DNA from: an uncultured Collinsella sp.
GTDB lineage: Bacteria; Actinomycetota; Coriobacteriia; Coriobacteriales; Coriobacteriaceae
Length of the DNA: 64,000 nt
Direction: 5' to 3'
Assembly (NCBI GenBank): GCA_900544865.1
Contig: UQXA01000004.1
Span: forward strand, 19,177-83,176
The translations under genes were made by a program, and so were the position numbers. Positions 8,709-18,738 of this stretch are shown one piece after another (the stretch's first letter is position 1; each line of letters opens with the position of its first letter). The notes beneath the pieces are model-generated. The model saw nothing but the letters and a program-made list of their open reading frames with translations. It made no database searches and was not told where the DNA came from.

Positions 8709-10091
8709 ATGGCTGACACCGTATCTAAGCACATTGACATGACCACCGGCTCGCTGTGGCGCAATATTCCCCTATTCGCCTTCCCCGTGGCCGCCACGAG
8801 CATCTTGGAGCAGCTGTCGAACCTCATCGCCACGGTCATCATCGGTAACTTCTCGGGCGACCAGGGAACCCTCGCCATGGCGGCGGTCGGCTCCAATGTT
8901 CCGCTTACCAGCCTTATGCTCAACCTGTTTATTGGCATGTCGCTTGGCTCCAACGTGGTCATCGCCAACGCTATCGGCCGCAACGATCAGAACATGGTCA
9001 AACGCGCCGTCCATACCTCGATTTTAATGGCGCTCGTGGGCTTTGTCGTCATCGCGCTGGGCGAGATCTTTGCCGAGCCCATGCTCGCCGCGCTCAACGT
9101 TCCCGCCGAAACCATGCCGCTCGCTTCGCTCTACCTGCGCGTCTTTTTGCTCAGCATGCCCTCAATCTTGCTTTACAACTTTGAGGCCGCGATCTTCCGC
9201 TCCGTCGGCATCACCCGCATGCCGCTGCAGGCGCTTGCCGTGTCCACCGTCCTCAACATTGGCCTGGATCTCATCTTTGTCCCTGTGCTCCACTGGGGTG
9301 TCGCGGGCGTCGCCATCGCCACCGCCATCGCCTACACCGTCAGCGCCGCCACGCTTTTTATCCGCCTGCTCAAGACCGACTCCGTCGTCCGTGTCACCCC
9401 GCGCGACTTGGCTATCGACCCCGTCGCCCTCAAGCGCATCGTCAAGATCGGCCTGCCCGCCGGCATCCAGAGCGCTGTCTTTGCCGTCGCCAACATCATC
9501 ATCCAGTCTGCCATCAACAGCCTGGGCACCGAGGTCATGGCGGCATCGAGCGCCGCCATGAGCCTGGAGTACGTGTGCTACAACCTGCTCAACAGCTTTA
9601 GCCAGGCTTGCACCACCTTTGTGGGACAAAACCACGGTGCCCGCCAGATCGACCGCTGCACCAAGACGCTCAAGGTCTGCCTAGTCGAAGGCGGTATCGT
9701 TGCGCTCACCACAATTATCGTTATTGTCGGCCTGGGGCGCGAGATTTTGTCGCTCTTTAACAGCGATCCCAACATCGTCTCAATCGGCTATATCCGCGTG
9801 TGCTCAATCTTCCCGGCGTACGCCTTTAGCATGTTCTACGAAAACATGTCAGGCTACCTGCGCGGCTTTGGTATCTCGCTCACGCCCGCCCTCATCACCA
9901 TGATCTGCGTCTGCGGCATCCGCTTCTATTGGGTGTTCTTCGTGTTCCCGCACTTCCGCACCTTTGCGAACATCATGATGGTCTACCCCATCAGCCTGGG
10001 CACCACGGCGTTCTTTATGGTCGTGGCGGTGCTACTCTGCCACCCGGCACGCACCTATCGCGCCACCCAAGCCAAAGCGACAGCCCGCTAA
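8709..10091 (+). CDS. MATE family multidrug efflux transporter
   Basis: 460-residue inner-membrane antiporter with about 12 hydrophobic helices in two related halves, the usual MATE length. The N-terminus (TTGSLWRNIPLFAFPVAATS) and ATVIIGNFSGDQGTLAMAAV match MATE helices 1-2, and QSAINSLGTEVMAASSAAMS marks the second half. Members export cationic drugs or metabolites using Na+ or H+ gradients; the substrate is unknown. The gene stands alone between a repeat block and the convergent LysR gene. SD support is weak (GAGAG). Confidence 0.9.
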   Translation: MADTVSKHIDMTTGSLWRNIPLFAFPVAATSILEQLSNLIATVIIGNFSGDQGTLAMAAVGSNVPLTSLMLNLFIGMSLGSNVVIANAIGRNDQNMVKRAVHTSILMALVGFVVIALGEIFAEPMLAALNVPAETMPLASLYLRVFLLSMPSILLYNFEAAIFRSVGITRMPLQALAVSTVLNIGLDLIFVPVLHWGVAGVAIATAIAYTVSAATLFIRLLKTDSVVRVTPRDLAIDPVALKRIVKIGLPAGIQSAVFAVANIIIQSAINSLGTEVMAASSAAMSLEYVCYNLLNSFSQACTTFVGQNHGARQIDRCTKTLKVCLVEGGIVALTTIIVIVGLGREILSLFNSDPNIVSIGYIRVCSIFPAYAFSMFYENMSGYLRGFGISLTPALITMICVCGIRFYWVFFVFPHFRTFANIMMVYPISLGTTAFFMVVAVLLCHPARTYRATQAKATAR

Positions 10092-10118
10092 ACACCGCAC
10101 TCAACGCCACACCAGCCA

Positions 10119-10985
10119 TTAATTGACAACATGCGAGCTCATATAGTCGATAAAGCGCCTCGTGGCGATGGGCATGGTGTCCCAGCTGCGCCAGGCGGCC
10201 ACCACGTCGCGCGAGGGGGCGTGCACGATGGGACGTACGCGAATATCGGCCCGCATGCCCTCCACAGTACGGCGGTAGAGCATGCTCACGCCTAGGCCCT
10301 CCTCCACCATCGCCATGATGGTGTAGTCGTCGGTGACCTCACTCGTCACGTGCGGCGACAGGCCATGCGCCGCGAATGCATCGAGCACCAGGCTCTGTTC
10401 GCCCTCATCCAGAAGCAAAAACGGATCGGAAGCCAGGTCGGCGAGCGTCACCTTTTCCTTTGCCGCCAGCGGATGCGCGGCCGGCAGCAATGCCACCAAC
10501 TCGTCATGATAGACCACGCGCTTCTCGAGCCCCGCGGTAAACCCGCGTGCCGTAAAGCAAAAATCGACCACGCCATCGTGCACCCACTGGGCGTTGCGCG
10601 TGTAATCGCCCTGCTTGAGGGTAAAGTGCACGCCCGGGTGCAGGGCTCCAAAGTCGCGAATCACGCGCGGCAACACGGTACGGCTCACGTTGGTAAACGT
10701 CGCGATGCGAATATCGGTCGACGAAAGCCCCAGCAGTTCCTGGCGCTTGCCCTCGAGCTCGGCCTCGGCGGTCACGATCTGGCGCAGGTATGGCAGATAT
10801 TGTTTACCGTCACGCGTAAGCGACACGCCCTGCTTACCGCGCTCGATAAGCGTGGTACCCAGCTCGCGCTCGAGCGCCTTGACGGCCTGGCTCACCGCGC
10901 TTTGCGTATAGCCCAGCTCATCGGCCGCACGTTTCAGGCTGCCGCAATCGACCACCATGCAAACAATCTGATGCCGCGATGCCAT
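10119..10985 (-). CDS. LysR family transcriptional regulator
   Basis: 288 residues. The N-terminal winged helix reads VDCGSLKRAADELGYTQSAV followed by SQAVKALERELGTTLIERGK, the classic LysR DNA-binding unit. The remaining 200 residues form the periplasmic-binding-like effector domain (FTNVSRTVLPRVIRDFGALH). It is divergent from the EamA exporter at 11144. The shared 158-base gap holds an inverted repeat suited to LysR binding (11045-11063). The ligand is unknown. Confidence 0.92.
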   Translation of the reverse strand: MASRHQIVCMVVDCGSLKRAADELGYTQSAVSQAVKALERELGTTLIERGKQGVSLTRDGKQYLPYLRQIVTAEAELEGKRQELLGLSSTDIRIATFTNVSRTVLPRVIRDFGALHPGVHFTLKQGDYTRNAQWVHDGVVDFCFTARGFTAGLEKRVVYHDELVALLPAAHPLAAKEKVTLADLASDPFLLLDEGEQSLVLDAFAAHGLSPHVTSEVTDDYTIMAMVEEGLGVSMLYRRTVEGMRADIRVRPIVHAPSRDVVAAWRSWDTMPIATRRFIDYMSSHVVN

Positions 10986-11044
10986 CGTGCCTCCACATCA
11001 ATGCAGCCGTAAAACGTTTTGCCAACGCTTTTCGTACATACTTT

Positions 11045-11063
11045 AGTATTTCTTAATCATACT
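11045..11063. promoter_or_regulatory. Candidate LysR-type binding site
   Basis: AGTAT and ATACT are separated by 9 bases (TTCTTAATC), close to a LysR T-N11-A style dyad. It lies between the lysR gene and the EamA gene it probably controls. Confidence 0.45.
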
Positions 11064-11143
11064 GAAGATACATTCGCTTTACTACATCCACATCTGGGAG
11101 CAGAATCCTTTTTACGAAACCGTTCTGTAACAAAAGGAGTCCC

Positions 11144-12046
11144 ATGGATCGCAAAAAAGCAATCGCGCTCTCATTTTCCGTTCCCGTCGCATGGGGCTTT
11201 TCGTATCCCCTCATGAAGATCGGCATGAACAGCATGAACGCCACGAGCATCGTCGCGTTACGCTGCATCATCGCCTTTGTGGCCTGCCTGCTGCTCTTCC
11301 ACAAGCGCGCTTTCCGCATCAACCGCGACCTTATGGTCCGCGCCGCCATCATCGGCGCCATCATGGCAACCGAACTCACCTGCATGTGCCTGGGCTCCAG
11401 CCTCACCTCCGCCTCCACTGCCGGCTTTTTGCAGAGCCTGACGGTCGTGATCGTGCCGTTTGCCAACGCCGCCCTGCTGCGCCGCGCCCCCGAGCGCAAG
11501 GTGCTCGTCGGCACCGCCATCGTCACCTGCGGTATGTTGTTGCTCTCGGGCGCCGACTTTACCAGCCTGAATCCCGGCGCAATCATCATGCTGCTCTCCG
11601 CTTTTGTCTATGCCGGCCACATTATCGTGGCGAAGCGCTTTGTCGAAGATGTCGACCCGCTGGCTCTGGGCGTTTGGCAGCTGGGCTTCGGCGGCTTGTT
11701 CTCGGGCATCGCCGCATTCACCTTTGGCGGTTTCACGCTTCCCAGTACGCCCAACGAGATCGTGGTCGTCGTTGCCCTCGCGCTCATCTGCTCTGCCTAC
11801 GGCTTTATCACCCAGACGCTCGTGCAGCCCCACGTGCCCGCCGAGACCACTGGCTTCGCTTTCTCGCTCGAGCCGGTCTGCTCCGCCGTCTTTTCGTTCT
11901 TCCTGGTTGGCGAGGTCCTGAGCCCCATCGCCTTCTTTGGCGCCGCCCTCATCCTCACCGGCGTCATGGTGGCAACCGTCGAGCTTCCGCGCCTCCGCGC
12001 ACACGAACAGGCTCGCATGGCAGGAGCGCCCGAGCACGTCTCGTAG
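11144..12046 (+). CDS. EamA/DMT family transporter
   Basis: 300-residue drug/metabolite transporter with about ten hydrophobic helices in two EamA repeats. The first starts ALSFSVPVAWGFSYPLMKIG; the second includes AIIMLLSAFVYAGHIIVAKR and ends near ETTGFAFSLEPVCSAVFSFF. AAAAGGAG stands 4 bases before ATG 11144. It is divergent from a LysR gene, the usual arrangement for a regulated metabolite exporter. The substrate is unknown. Confidence 0.88.
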   Translation: MDRKKAIALSFSVPVAWGFSYPLMKIGMNSMNATSIVALRCIIAFVACLLLFHKRAFRINRDLMVRAAIIGAIMATELTCMCLGSSLTSASTAGFLQSLTVVIVPFANAALLRRAPERKVLVGTAIVTCGMLLLSGADFTSLNPGAIIMLLSAFVYAGHIIVAKRFVEDVDPLALGVWQLGFGGLFSGIAAFTFGGFTLPSTPNEIVVVVALALICSAYGFITQTLVQPHVPAETTGFAFSLEPVCSAVFSFFLVGEVLSPIAFFGAALILTGVMVATVELPRLRAHEQARMAGAPEHVS

Positions 12047-12134
12047 ACCCCACTCTTCATACAGCCGTGGCATAAAGGCAACCGGTGCGCCTTTACAATA
12101 GATGCCAACAGAGCATCTGCCATAAAGGAGCCCC

Positions 12135-12860
12135 ATGGACACCGCAACTCGCGACCGCAACATAGCAACTTGGTTGGGCGATGCGCCGCAGCCGGTACGT
12201 GACACTACGAACCAACTGCTCGAGCGTATCGCCCTTTTGCGTGCCGAGCAGACCATCTACCCGGCACAAGACGACATCCTCAATGCCCTCGCCTACACGC
12301 CGGCCGACCAGGTCAAAGTTGTCATCTTGGGTCAAGATCCCTATCACGGACCCAACCAGGCCATGGGGCTGTCGTTCTCGGTCCCTGCGACGCAAACCAA
12401 GTTGCCGCCGAGCCTGCGCAACATCTACAAGGAACTCAATGCCGATCTGGACTGCCCTATTCCCGCCACGGGAGATTTAACGCCATGGGCACAACAGGGC
12501 GTCCTGCTTCTCAACACTACGCTCACCGTGCGCGAGCATGCCGCGAACTCGCACGCCAAGCTGGGCTGGAGCACACTCACCGACTACGTTATCGAACGCT
12601 GCTGTCAGCTGCCCCAACCGGTTGTCTTTTTGGCATGGGGCCGCTTTGCCCAGCAGATGGTCGAAGGTAAGCTCGTCGCAACTGGTGCGGGCAAGGCAAC
12701 CGACAAGTTCTGTCTGGCCTCCACGCACCCCTCGCCGCTTTCGGCCAACCGTGCAACGGCAGAACTCCCCGCCTTTATGGGATCGCGCCCCTTCTCGGCA
12801 GCCAATCGGCTACTCGAACAGTACGGCTCGACCCCCGTCAACTGGACTTGCCTCGACTAA
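12135..12860 (+). CDS. ung: Uracil-DNA glycosylase
   Basis: 241-residue family-1 uracil-DNA glycosylase, which removes uracil from DNA in base-excision repair. The water-activating motif is GQDPYHG (Asp about 68). LPPSLRNIYKEL is the conserved helix, GVLLLNTTLTV the uracil pocket, and HPSPLS the DNA-intercalation loop near the C-terminus. SD AAAGGAG precedes ATG 12135. It is a stand-alone gene closed by a hairpin terminator. Confidence 0.97.
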   Translation: MDTATRDRNIATWLGDAPQPVRDTTNQLLERIALLRAEQTIYPAQDDILNALAYTPADQVKVVILGQDPYHGPNQAMGLSFSVPATQTKLPPSLRNIYKELNADLDCPIPATGDLTPWAQQGVLLLNTTLTVREHAANSHAKLGWSTLTDYVIERCCQLPQPVVFLAWGRFAQQMVEGKLVATGAGKATDKFCLASTHPSPLSANRATAELPAFMGSRPFSAANRLLEQYGSTPVNWTCLD

Positions 12861-12875
12861 AAATCGATACATCAA

Positions 12876-12909
12876 AAATGCGCCCGACGGCTTTCCATCG
12901 GGCGCGTTT
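12876..12909. terminator. Hairpin terminator between ung and the SDR gene
   Basis: GCGCCCGA and TCGGGCGC are flanked by AAAAAT and CGTTT. The hairpin is shared by the convergent ung and SDR genes. Confidence 0.8.
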
Positions 12910-12910
12910 C

Positions 12911-13591
12911 CTATTCGGGCCAAATAAATTGTGTGCGGCCGGCCTCGCCACCGTCAATGAGCAGGCTCTGCCCGGTCATAAACCGGTTGGTCACGCCCAC
13001 AAAGTAGATCCACTCGGCGATCTCTTGGGCGGTGGCCCAGCGTTTAAGCGGCGTGAGCTCCATAATCTGGTTCCACAGGTGCTCGTCTTCCATCACGCAA
13101 CGGTTGAGCGGCGTGATAACGCCGCCCGGGTCCACACTGTTGGCGATGGCCTGCGGCGCCAGACGGTTTGCAAGGTTCTTGGTGTAGGCGATAACGCCGC
13201 CCTTGCTGGCGGCATAGGCGGGAAACTCCGATCCCGTATGCCCACTCGCCGACCCCACATTGACCACGGATTTGATAGCCGGCGCAGGCTTGGCGGCAAG
13301 CCCCTCCCCCACAAAGGCGTAGCGCTCGGTCACGTTGATGGTGCCACGCAGGTTGGCGGCGATGTCGTCCGCCGAATCCTGCGTACCGGCAACGTTCGCG
13401 ATTACCTGGGGTTCAAGGTCGCCTGGAAACGAGGCCGGCTTGCGGACGTCGACGATCAGATGACGGTAGCGCTCGTGTTCGATCGCCGCCGGCAGCAGAT
13501 CAAAGCCTACGACCTCGTGGCCCTCGTCCAAAAAGCGCTGCACGCATGCGGCTCCGATACCGCCCGAAGCACCCGTGATCAAAACCCGCAT
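12911..13591 (-). CDS. Short-chain dehydrogenase/reductase
   Basis: 226-residue SDR oxidoreductase. The nucleotide-binding motif GASGGIGAAC lies at residues 7-16 and the structural NVAG at about 67. The catalytic Ser lies in NVGSASG and the YxxxK in YAASKGGVIAYTKNLA. The terminal DPGGVITPL and TGQSLLIDGG fit classical SDRs. The substrate is unknown. It lies 9 bases downstream of the queuosine-precursor-type transporter gene and is likely co-transcribed with it. AAGGAG precedes ATG 13591. Confidence 0.9.
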   Translation of the reverse strand: MRVLITGASGGIGAACVQRFLDEGHEVVGFDLLPAAIEHERYRHLIVDVRKPASFPGDLEPQVIANVAGTQDSADDIAANLRGTINVTERYAFVGEGLAAKPAPAIKSVVNVGSASGHTGSEFPAYAASKGGVIAYTKNLANRLAPQAIANSVDPGGVITPLNRCVMEDEHLWNQIMELTPLKRWATAQEIAEWIYFVGVTNRFMTGQSLLIDGGEAGRTQFIWPE

Positions 13592-13600
13592 ACTTGCTCC

Positions 13601-14323
13601 TTAGGCGGTTACGTGGCGCTCGAGGTACTCGGAGCCCACATTCTCACGCTCCCAGCCGCGCACGACCTTGTAGCCCACGGGGCTCAGGAAGACCTCGCAC
13701 AGCAGCTCGGCGACAGCGCCGGTCAGCGAGCACATAAGGACCTGCACCCAGGTCCAACCAAAGAACGTGTGGCTCACCACAATGGCAAAGACCAGGTTGT
13801 CGACAAACTGGCCAACACCCGTGGACACATAGGAGCGGAAGGCGAAGCTCGCAAAATTATTCTTTTTGAGCATACGGCCGAGCGACTGGTTGAGCGTGGA
13901 ATTAACCACGGCAGAAACGAGCATGGCAAGCGAAGAGCCCAGCACAACGTACCAGGTGCCGCCGATGGTGGCGTTAAGGGCGGTGTTGACCTCGATCATG
14001 CCGGTGTCGTAGTAGGCGCCCCACATACCGGGCGTGAGCGAGCATGCCCAAAAGCACAGGCTGACGGCGAGGTTGACCAGCAGCGCGAGGATGGAGATTT
14101 TGATGGATGCCTTGGCGCCAAAGCGCTTGCAAATCATGTCCTGGCACAAAAACGAAACCCAGCTCACCACAAAGCCGCAATCGAGTGCCAGATACGGCAA
14201 GCTGATGAGCTCTTTGTTGGCCAGCAGGTTCATCATGATGACGCTCACGAAAAACAGCGAAACCGTTGCCGCGGGAATGCTCCGCAACAGGACCTTGTAG
14301 TCCTCCATGACCTTCTTGATCAT
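13601..14323 (-). CDS. Queuosine-precursor transporter family protein (VUT/YhhQ)
   Basis: 240-residue membrane protein of the DUF165 (YhhQ/VUT) family with about six hydrophobic helices. Family hallmarks are VIMMNLLANKELI near the N-terminus, KRFGAKASIKISI, and the conserved YVSTGVGQFVDNLVFAIVVS. E. coli YhhQ imports preQ0/preQ1 for queuosine tRNA modification. This member probably does the same, although some family members carry other substrates. AAAGGAG precedes ATG 14323. A small hairpin with an A-rich tail just upstream resembles a preQ1 riboswitch. Confidence 0.85.
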   Translation of the reverse strand: MIKKVMEDYKVLLRSIPAATVSLFFVSVIMMNLLANKELISLPYLALDCGFVVSWVSFLCQDMICKRFGAKASIKISILALLVNLAVSLCFWACSLTPGMWGAYYDTGMIEVNTALNATIGGTWYVVLGSSLAMLVSAVVNSTLNQSLGRMLKKNNFASFAFRSYVSTGVGQFVDNLVFAIVVSHTFFGWTWVQVLMCSLTGAVAELLCEVFLSPVGYKVVRGWERENVGSEYLERHVTA

Positions 14324-14329
14324 TATGTA

Positions 14330-14378
14330 CTCCTTTGGTTTTAGGTTTAACGAGCAGGATATCGGACCCGAACTGCTC
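14330..14378 (-). promoter_or_regulatory. Candidate preQ1-I-like riboswitch before the VUT transporter
   Basis: Read on the minus strand: GAGCAG, a 15-base loop starting TTCGGG, CTGCTC (a perfect 6-bp stem), then the A-rich tail TTAAACCTAAAACCAAAGGA that runs into the SD. A GGT in the loop could pair with ACC in the tail, giving the pseudoknot expected of preQ1-I. The downstream gene fits. The loop is longer than usual, so this is only a candidate. Confidence 0.35.
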
Positions 14379-14442
14379 GAACGTCTCGGTCTTGAGACGA
14401 CGGTGGGTATGATAGCCGCTCACACGGCATCAGGCAAGCAAA

Positions 14443-14474
14443 CGGCGCGGAAGCCCCGCAGGACCACCGCGCCG
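14443..14474 (-). terminator. Hairpin after prfC
   Basis: CGGCGCGG and CCGCGCCG form an 8-bp inverted repeat that starts 5 bases past the prfC stop codon at 14480. No clear T-run follows. Confidence 0.5.
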
Positions 14475-14479
14475 ATGCG

Positions 14480-16093
<1,614 letters not shown>

Positions 16094-16247
16094 GCGGATC
16101 CTTTCTTGCATTGAGTGCATTACGTCGTTGTAACCGCACTATTGTAGCCGCGAAATCTCGCTCTAGGGCACCTATCAGGACAAATTCATCAGTTGGGGCC
16201 TGGGTAGCCGACCCAATCCGTATTTGCCTCTTGCATAACTATGCATA

Positions 16248-16281
16248 GTGTATATATACTGTGCTTACCGGTTATATACAC
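16248..16281. promoter_or_regulatory. Palindromic operator of the GntR/ABC operon
   Basis: GTGTATATA and TATATACAC form a perfect 9-bp inverted repeat with a 16-base spacer, 28-61 bases upstream of the GntR start codon. The TATATACT inside the region could serve as a -10. This is the layout expected for autoregulation by YtrA-type GntR proteins. Confidence 0.65.
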
Positions 16282-16308
16282 GTGTAGCCCAACAGCTAAG
16301 GAGCCGCT

Positions 16309-16689
16309 GTGGACATCATCCTATCCAATTCGAGCGACAAACCCATCTACGAGCAAATAGCCTCGCAAGTCAAAGCTCAGATCCTTTCGGGCACGCTCGC
16401 CGCGGGAGCAAAGCTCCCCAGCATCCGTGCACTCGCGAGCGATCTTGGCGTGAGCGTCATCACCACCAAGCGCGCCTACGCCGACCTGGAGCAGCTCGGG
16501 TTTATCTGCACCGTGCAGGGCAAGGGCTGTTTTGTCGCCGAGGGCAACCAGGAGCTCTTGCGCGAAAACCAGCTCTGCCATATCGAAGAGCTGCTTGCGA
16601 AAGCGGCAAGCCAAGCCGAAGCCTTGGGCGTCACGCGCGACAAGCTGCACGAAATGCTCGACCTGGTAGCCCCCGAAACCATGCAGTAG
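16309..16689 (+). CDS. GntR family regulator (YtrA subfamily)
   Basis: 126 residues. The winged helix reads DKPIYEQIASQVKAQILSGT, LAAGAKLPSIRALASDLGVS, then VITTKRAYADLEQLGF. The effector tail is short, as in YtrA-type members that control ABC transporter operons. The start is GTG 16309 with TAAGGAG 6 bases upstream. It is the first gene of a three-gene operon with an ATPase and a permease, preceded by a palindromic operator. Confidence 0.9.
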   Translation: MDIILSNSSDKPIYEQIASQVKAQILSGTLAAGAKLPSIRALASDLGVSVITTKRAYADLEQLGFICTVQGKGCFVAEGNQELLRENQLCHIEELLAKAASQAEALGVTRDKLHEMLDLVAPETMQ

Positions 16690-16712
16690 CCATCTGCAAG
16701 AAAGGCTATACC

Positions 16713-17594
16713 ATGCAAAACTTGCTTGAACTCAAAGGCATCTCACGCACTGTAAGCGACCGCTTTTCGCTGCGCGACGTCACGCTTGCCGTGGAGCCCG
16801 GCCAGATTGTTGGCTTTGTGGGCGCAAATGGCGCTGGCAAAACAACGACGATTCGAGCCGCTCTCGGGCTTATCAAACTCGATGCCGGCGAGGTGCACCT
16901 GTTTGGGCAGCGCTGTGGCGCCGACGCACCCGGTGAAGCGCAGCGCCATCTACGCTCCCGCGTCGGTCTTGTCCTGGACACGTGCCCCTTCCCCTCCACG
17001 CTCAAGGTGGGCCAGATCGAGTCGCTCGTAGGCCCGGCGTACGCCACCTGGAGCCACGACACCTTCGCCAGCCCCATCGACCGATTTGGCCTCGATCCCA
17101 AGACAAAGGTCAAGGACCTCTCCCGCGGCATGGGCATGAAACTTCAGCTTACCTGCGCACTCAGCCACAAGGCCAAGCTGCTCGTTTTGGACGAAGCCAC
17201 CGCAGGCCTCGACCCCATGGCACGTGAGGAGCTGCTCGATGAGCTACTCGCCTTTGTTTCTGACGGTCAGCGCAGCGTGCTGCTCTCGAGCCACATTACG
17301 TCCGACCTCGATCGCGCCGCCGACCGCGTCGTCTGCATCGATAATGGCTCGATTATTTTTGACCTGCCGCGCGAGGACATCACCGACCGCGCCGGCATCG
17401 CCCACTGTACCCAAGCACAGGCCGCCGAGCTTATGGCTTGCGTCGAAGGCGCCCGTGCCGTCCACCACGCCTATAGCGTGGACGTGCTCGTGCCCAACCG
17501 TCGCGAAACGCTCGAGGCCTTCCCAGAGATTCCCTGCGATCAGGCAGCCATTGATGACTATCTGCGCCTCATGCTGAAAGGGGCTTCGAAATGA
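16713..17594 (+). CDS. ABC transporter ATP-binding protein
   Basis: 293-residue ABC ATPase. Walker A is GANGAGKTT (about residue 37). The signature is LSRGMGMKLQL, a degenerate form, and Walker B is LLVLDEATAGLD. SSHITSDLDRAADRV is the switch His region. The design matches the YtrB/BcrA type coupled to GntR regulators. SD AGAAAGG precedes ATG 16713. The stop overlaps the start of the permease gene (ATGA), so the two are translationally coupled. The substrate is unknown. Confidence 0.9.
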   Translation: MQNLLELKGISRTVSDRFSLRDVTLAVEPGQIVGFVGANGAGKTTTIRAALGLIKLDAGEVHLFGQRCGADAPGEAQRHLRSRVGLVLDTCPFPSTLKVGQIESLVGPAYATWSHDTFASPIDRFGLDPKTKVKDLSRGMGMKLQLTCALSHKAKLLVLDEATAGLDPMAREELLDELLAFVSDGQRSVLLSSHITSDLDRAADRVVCIDNGSIIFDLPREDITDRAGIAHCTQAQAAELMACVEGARAVHHAYSVDVLVPNRRETLEAFPEIPCDQAAIDDYLRLMLKGASK

Positions 17595-18289
17595 AACGCG
17601 CCTTTATGTCCGAGCTCGCCATCGTTCGCACGCTCACCCCGAGCATCGCGGGCGTCGGCCTGTTCATCTTCGTCGTGCTAACCCTTGCCAACGCGTCGGA
17701 TGGCGATTCCGGCATGAGCGCCGGCGCCTGCGCGGTCAGCGCCATGTCGCCCATCATGGTCATGAACTCGCTGGCCGGCTTCGACAATCAAAACGGATGG
17801 GAGCGTTATCGGGCAACGCTGCCTCTCACGCGCAAAGACATTATTTGCGCACGCTACCTGAGCATCATTGTCTTCTCGGCTGTCATGGCGTGCGCCGCCG
17901 CGCTTCTGAGCATCGTCTCCATCCCGCTATTCAACAGCGTGGGCATCCCCTCGACGGGACAGACGGTCTTTGAGATCGCTATAGCCTCGGCAGCATCGAT
18001 GCTCATCTCCCTCATGATGGTGTTTTTGGCACAGCCGCTGTTCTTCCGATTTGGACACATGGAGGCGCTGCGCCTATCCGTCGGCCTGTTTGCCCTGCTC
18101 TGGTGCCTTGCCATTGCCACGTTGAGCTCCTCCAACCCCATCAGCAACTGGCTCATGTCGATTGCCGGAACGAATCCCGATCCCGCCGTCCTTGGCTGTC
18201 TGTGTGCAGGAATTGCAGTACTGGCGCTCGCACTATGTGCAATCAGCTGCGCTGTCAGCACCAAGGTTTATCGAGTACGCGATCTGTAA
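17591..18289 (+). CDS. ABC-2 type permease partner
   Basis: 232-residue membrane protein with about six hydrophobic helices and no catalytic motif. It overlaps the ATPase gene by 4 bases. The internal sequence GWERYRATLPLTRKDIICAR is the motif seen in bacterial ABC-2 permeases of GntR-linked cassettes (LP.sr..iv..RY). It probably dimerises to form the membrane channel of this exporter. Confidence 0.82.
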   Translation: MKRAFMSELAIVRTLTPSIAGVGLFIFVVLTLANASDGDSGMSAGACAVSAMSPIMVMNSLAGFDNQNGWERYRATLPLTRKDIICARYLSIIVFSAVMACAAALLSIVSIPLFNSVGIPSTGQTVFEIAIASAASMLISLMMVFLAQPLFFRFGHMEALRLSVGLFALLWCLAIATLSSSNPISNWLMSIAGTNPDPAVLGCLCAGIAVLALALCAISCAVSTKVYRVRDL

Positions 18290-18417
18290 TCGACAGCTAA
18301 AAAAGCTTAGGTGGTACCCCGCTTATTTTTTCAATGAAACAAGGCGGCATAGCGTCACCACCGCCCCCCACAGCAGGCCGTCTAGTTCTTGGCAACCAAA
18401 AAGACACCGTCAGCATA

Positions 18418-18600
18418 TCGAAGGTGAATACTTTTCCGAGAAGTGAACGAGTAAAAACAGTGCCCTGTAGCATCGACATTTTTAAGGACTCAATTCCTGC
18501 GGTTTTGTCTAAGAATCCTGCAGTTTTGTTCGAAAAAAGTGTGCATGTTCCAGGGGTCCAGATTTACTCGTTCACTTCGCGGAAAACCATTCACCTTCGA
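18418..18600. mobile_element. 183-bp element with 38-bp terminal inverted repeats (MITE-like)
   Basis: The arms 18418-18455 and 18563-18600 are inverted copies of 38 bases with 3 mismatches. They run from TCGAAGGTGAAT at the outer ends to GAACGAGTAAA at the inner ends. The 107-base centre is AT-richer than neighbouring genes and has no ORF. It lies in the 449-base gap between the permease gene and the next EamA gene. It could be a MITE, a structured RNA, or a terminator-like repeat. No target-site duplication is obvious. Confidence 0.6.
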
Positions 18601-18738
18601 TTCGAGCCTTAACCAAATGCCCTCTCGAACTATGGCCCCTGTCTCACCACAGCGATATCAAAGCTTCATGGCGGGACGGTATCATCGGACGAGCGCCGTA
18701 AATCTGGCGCGGTCGTTCTTTGGGGAGGCATTTCACCC

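Noticed and set aside
16248..17594. 448-residue ORF containing the ABC ATPase
   Set aside because: Its first 155 codons overlap the GntR gene in another frame and lack domain sense. The true start is ATG 16713 with its own SD.
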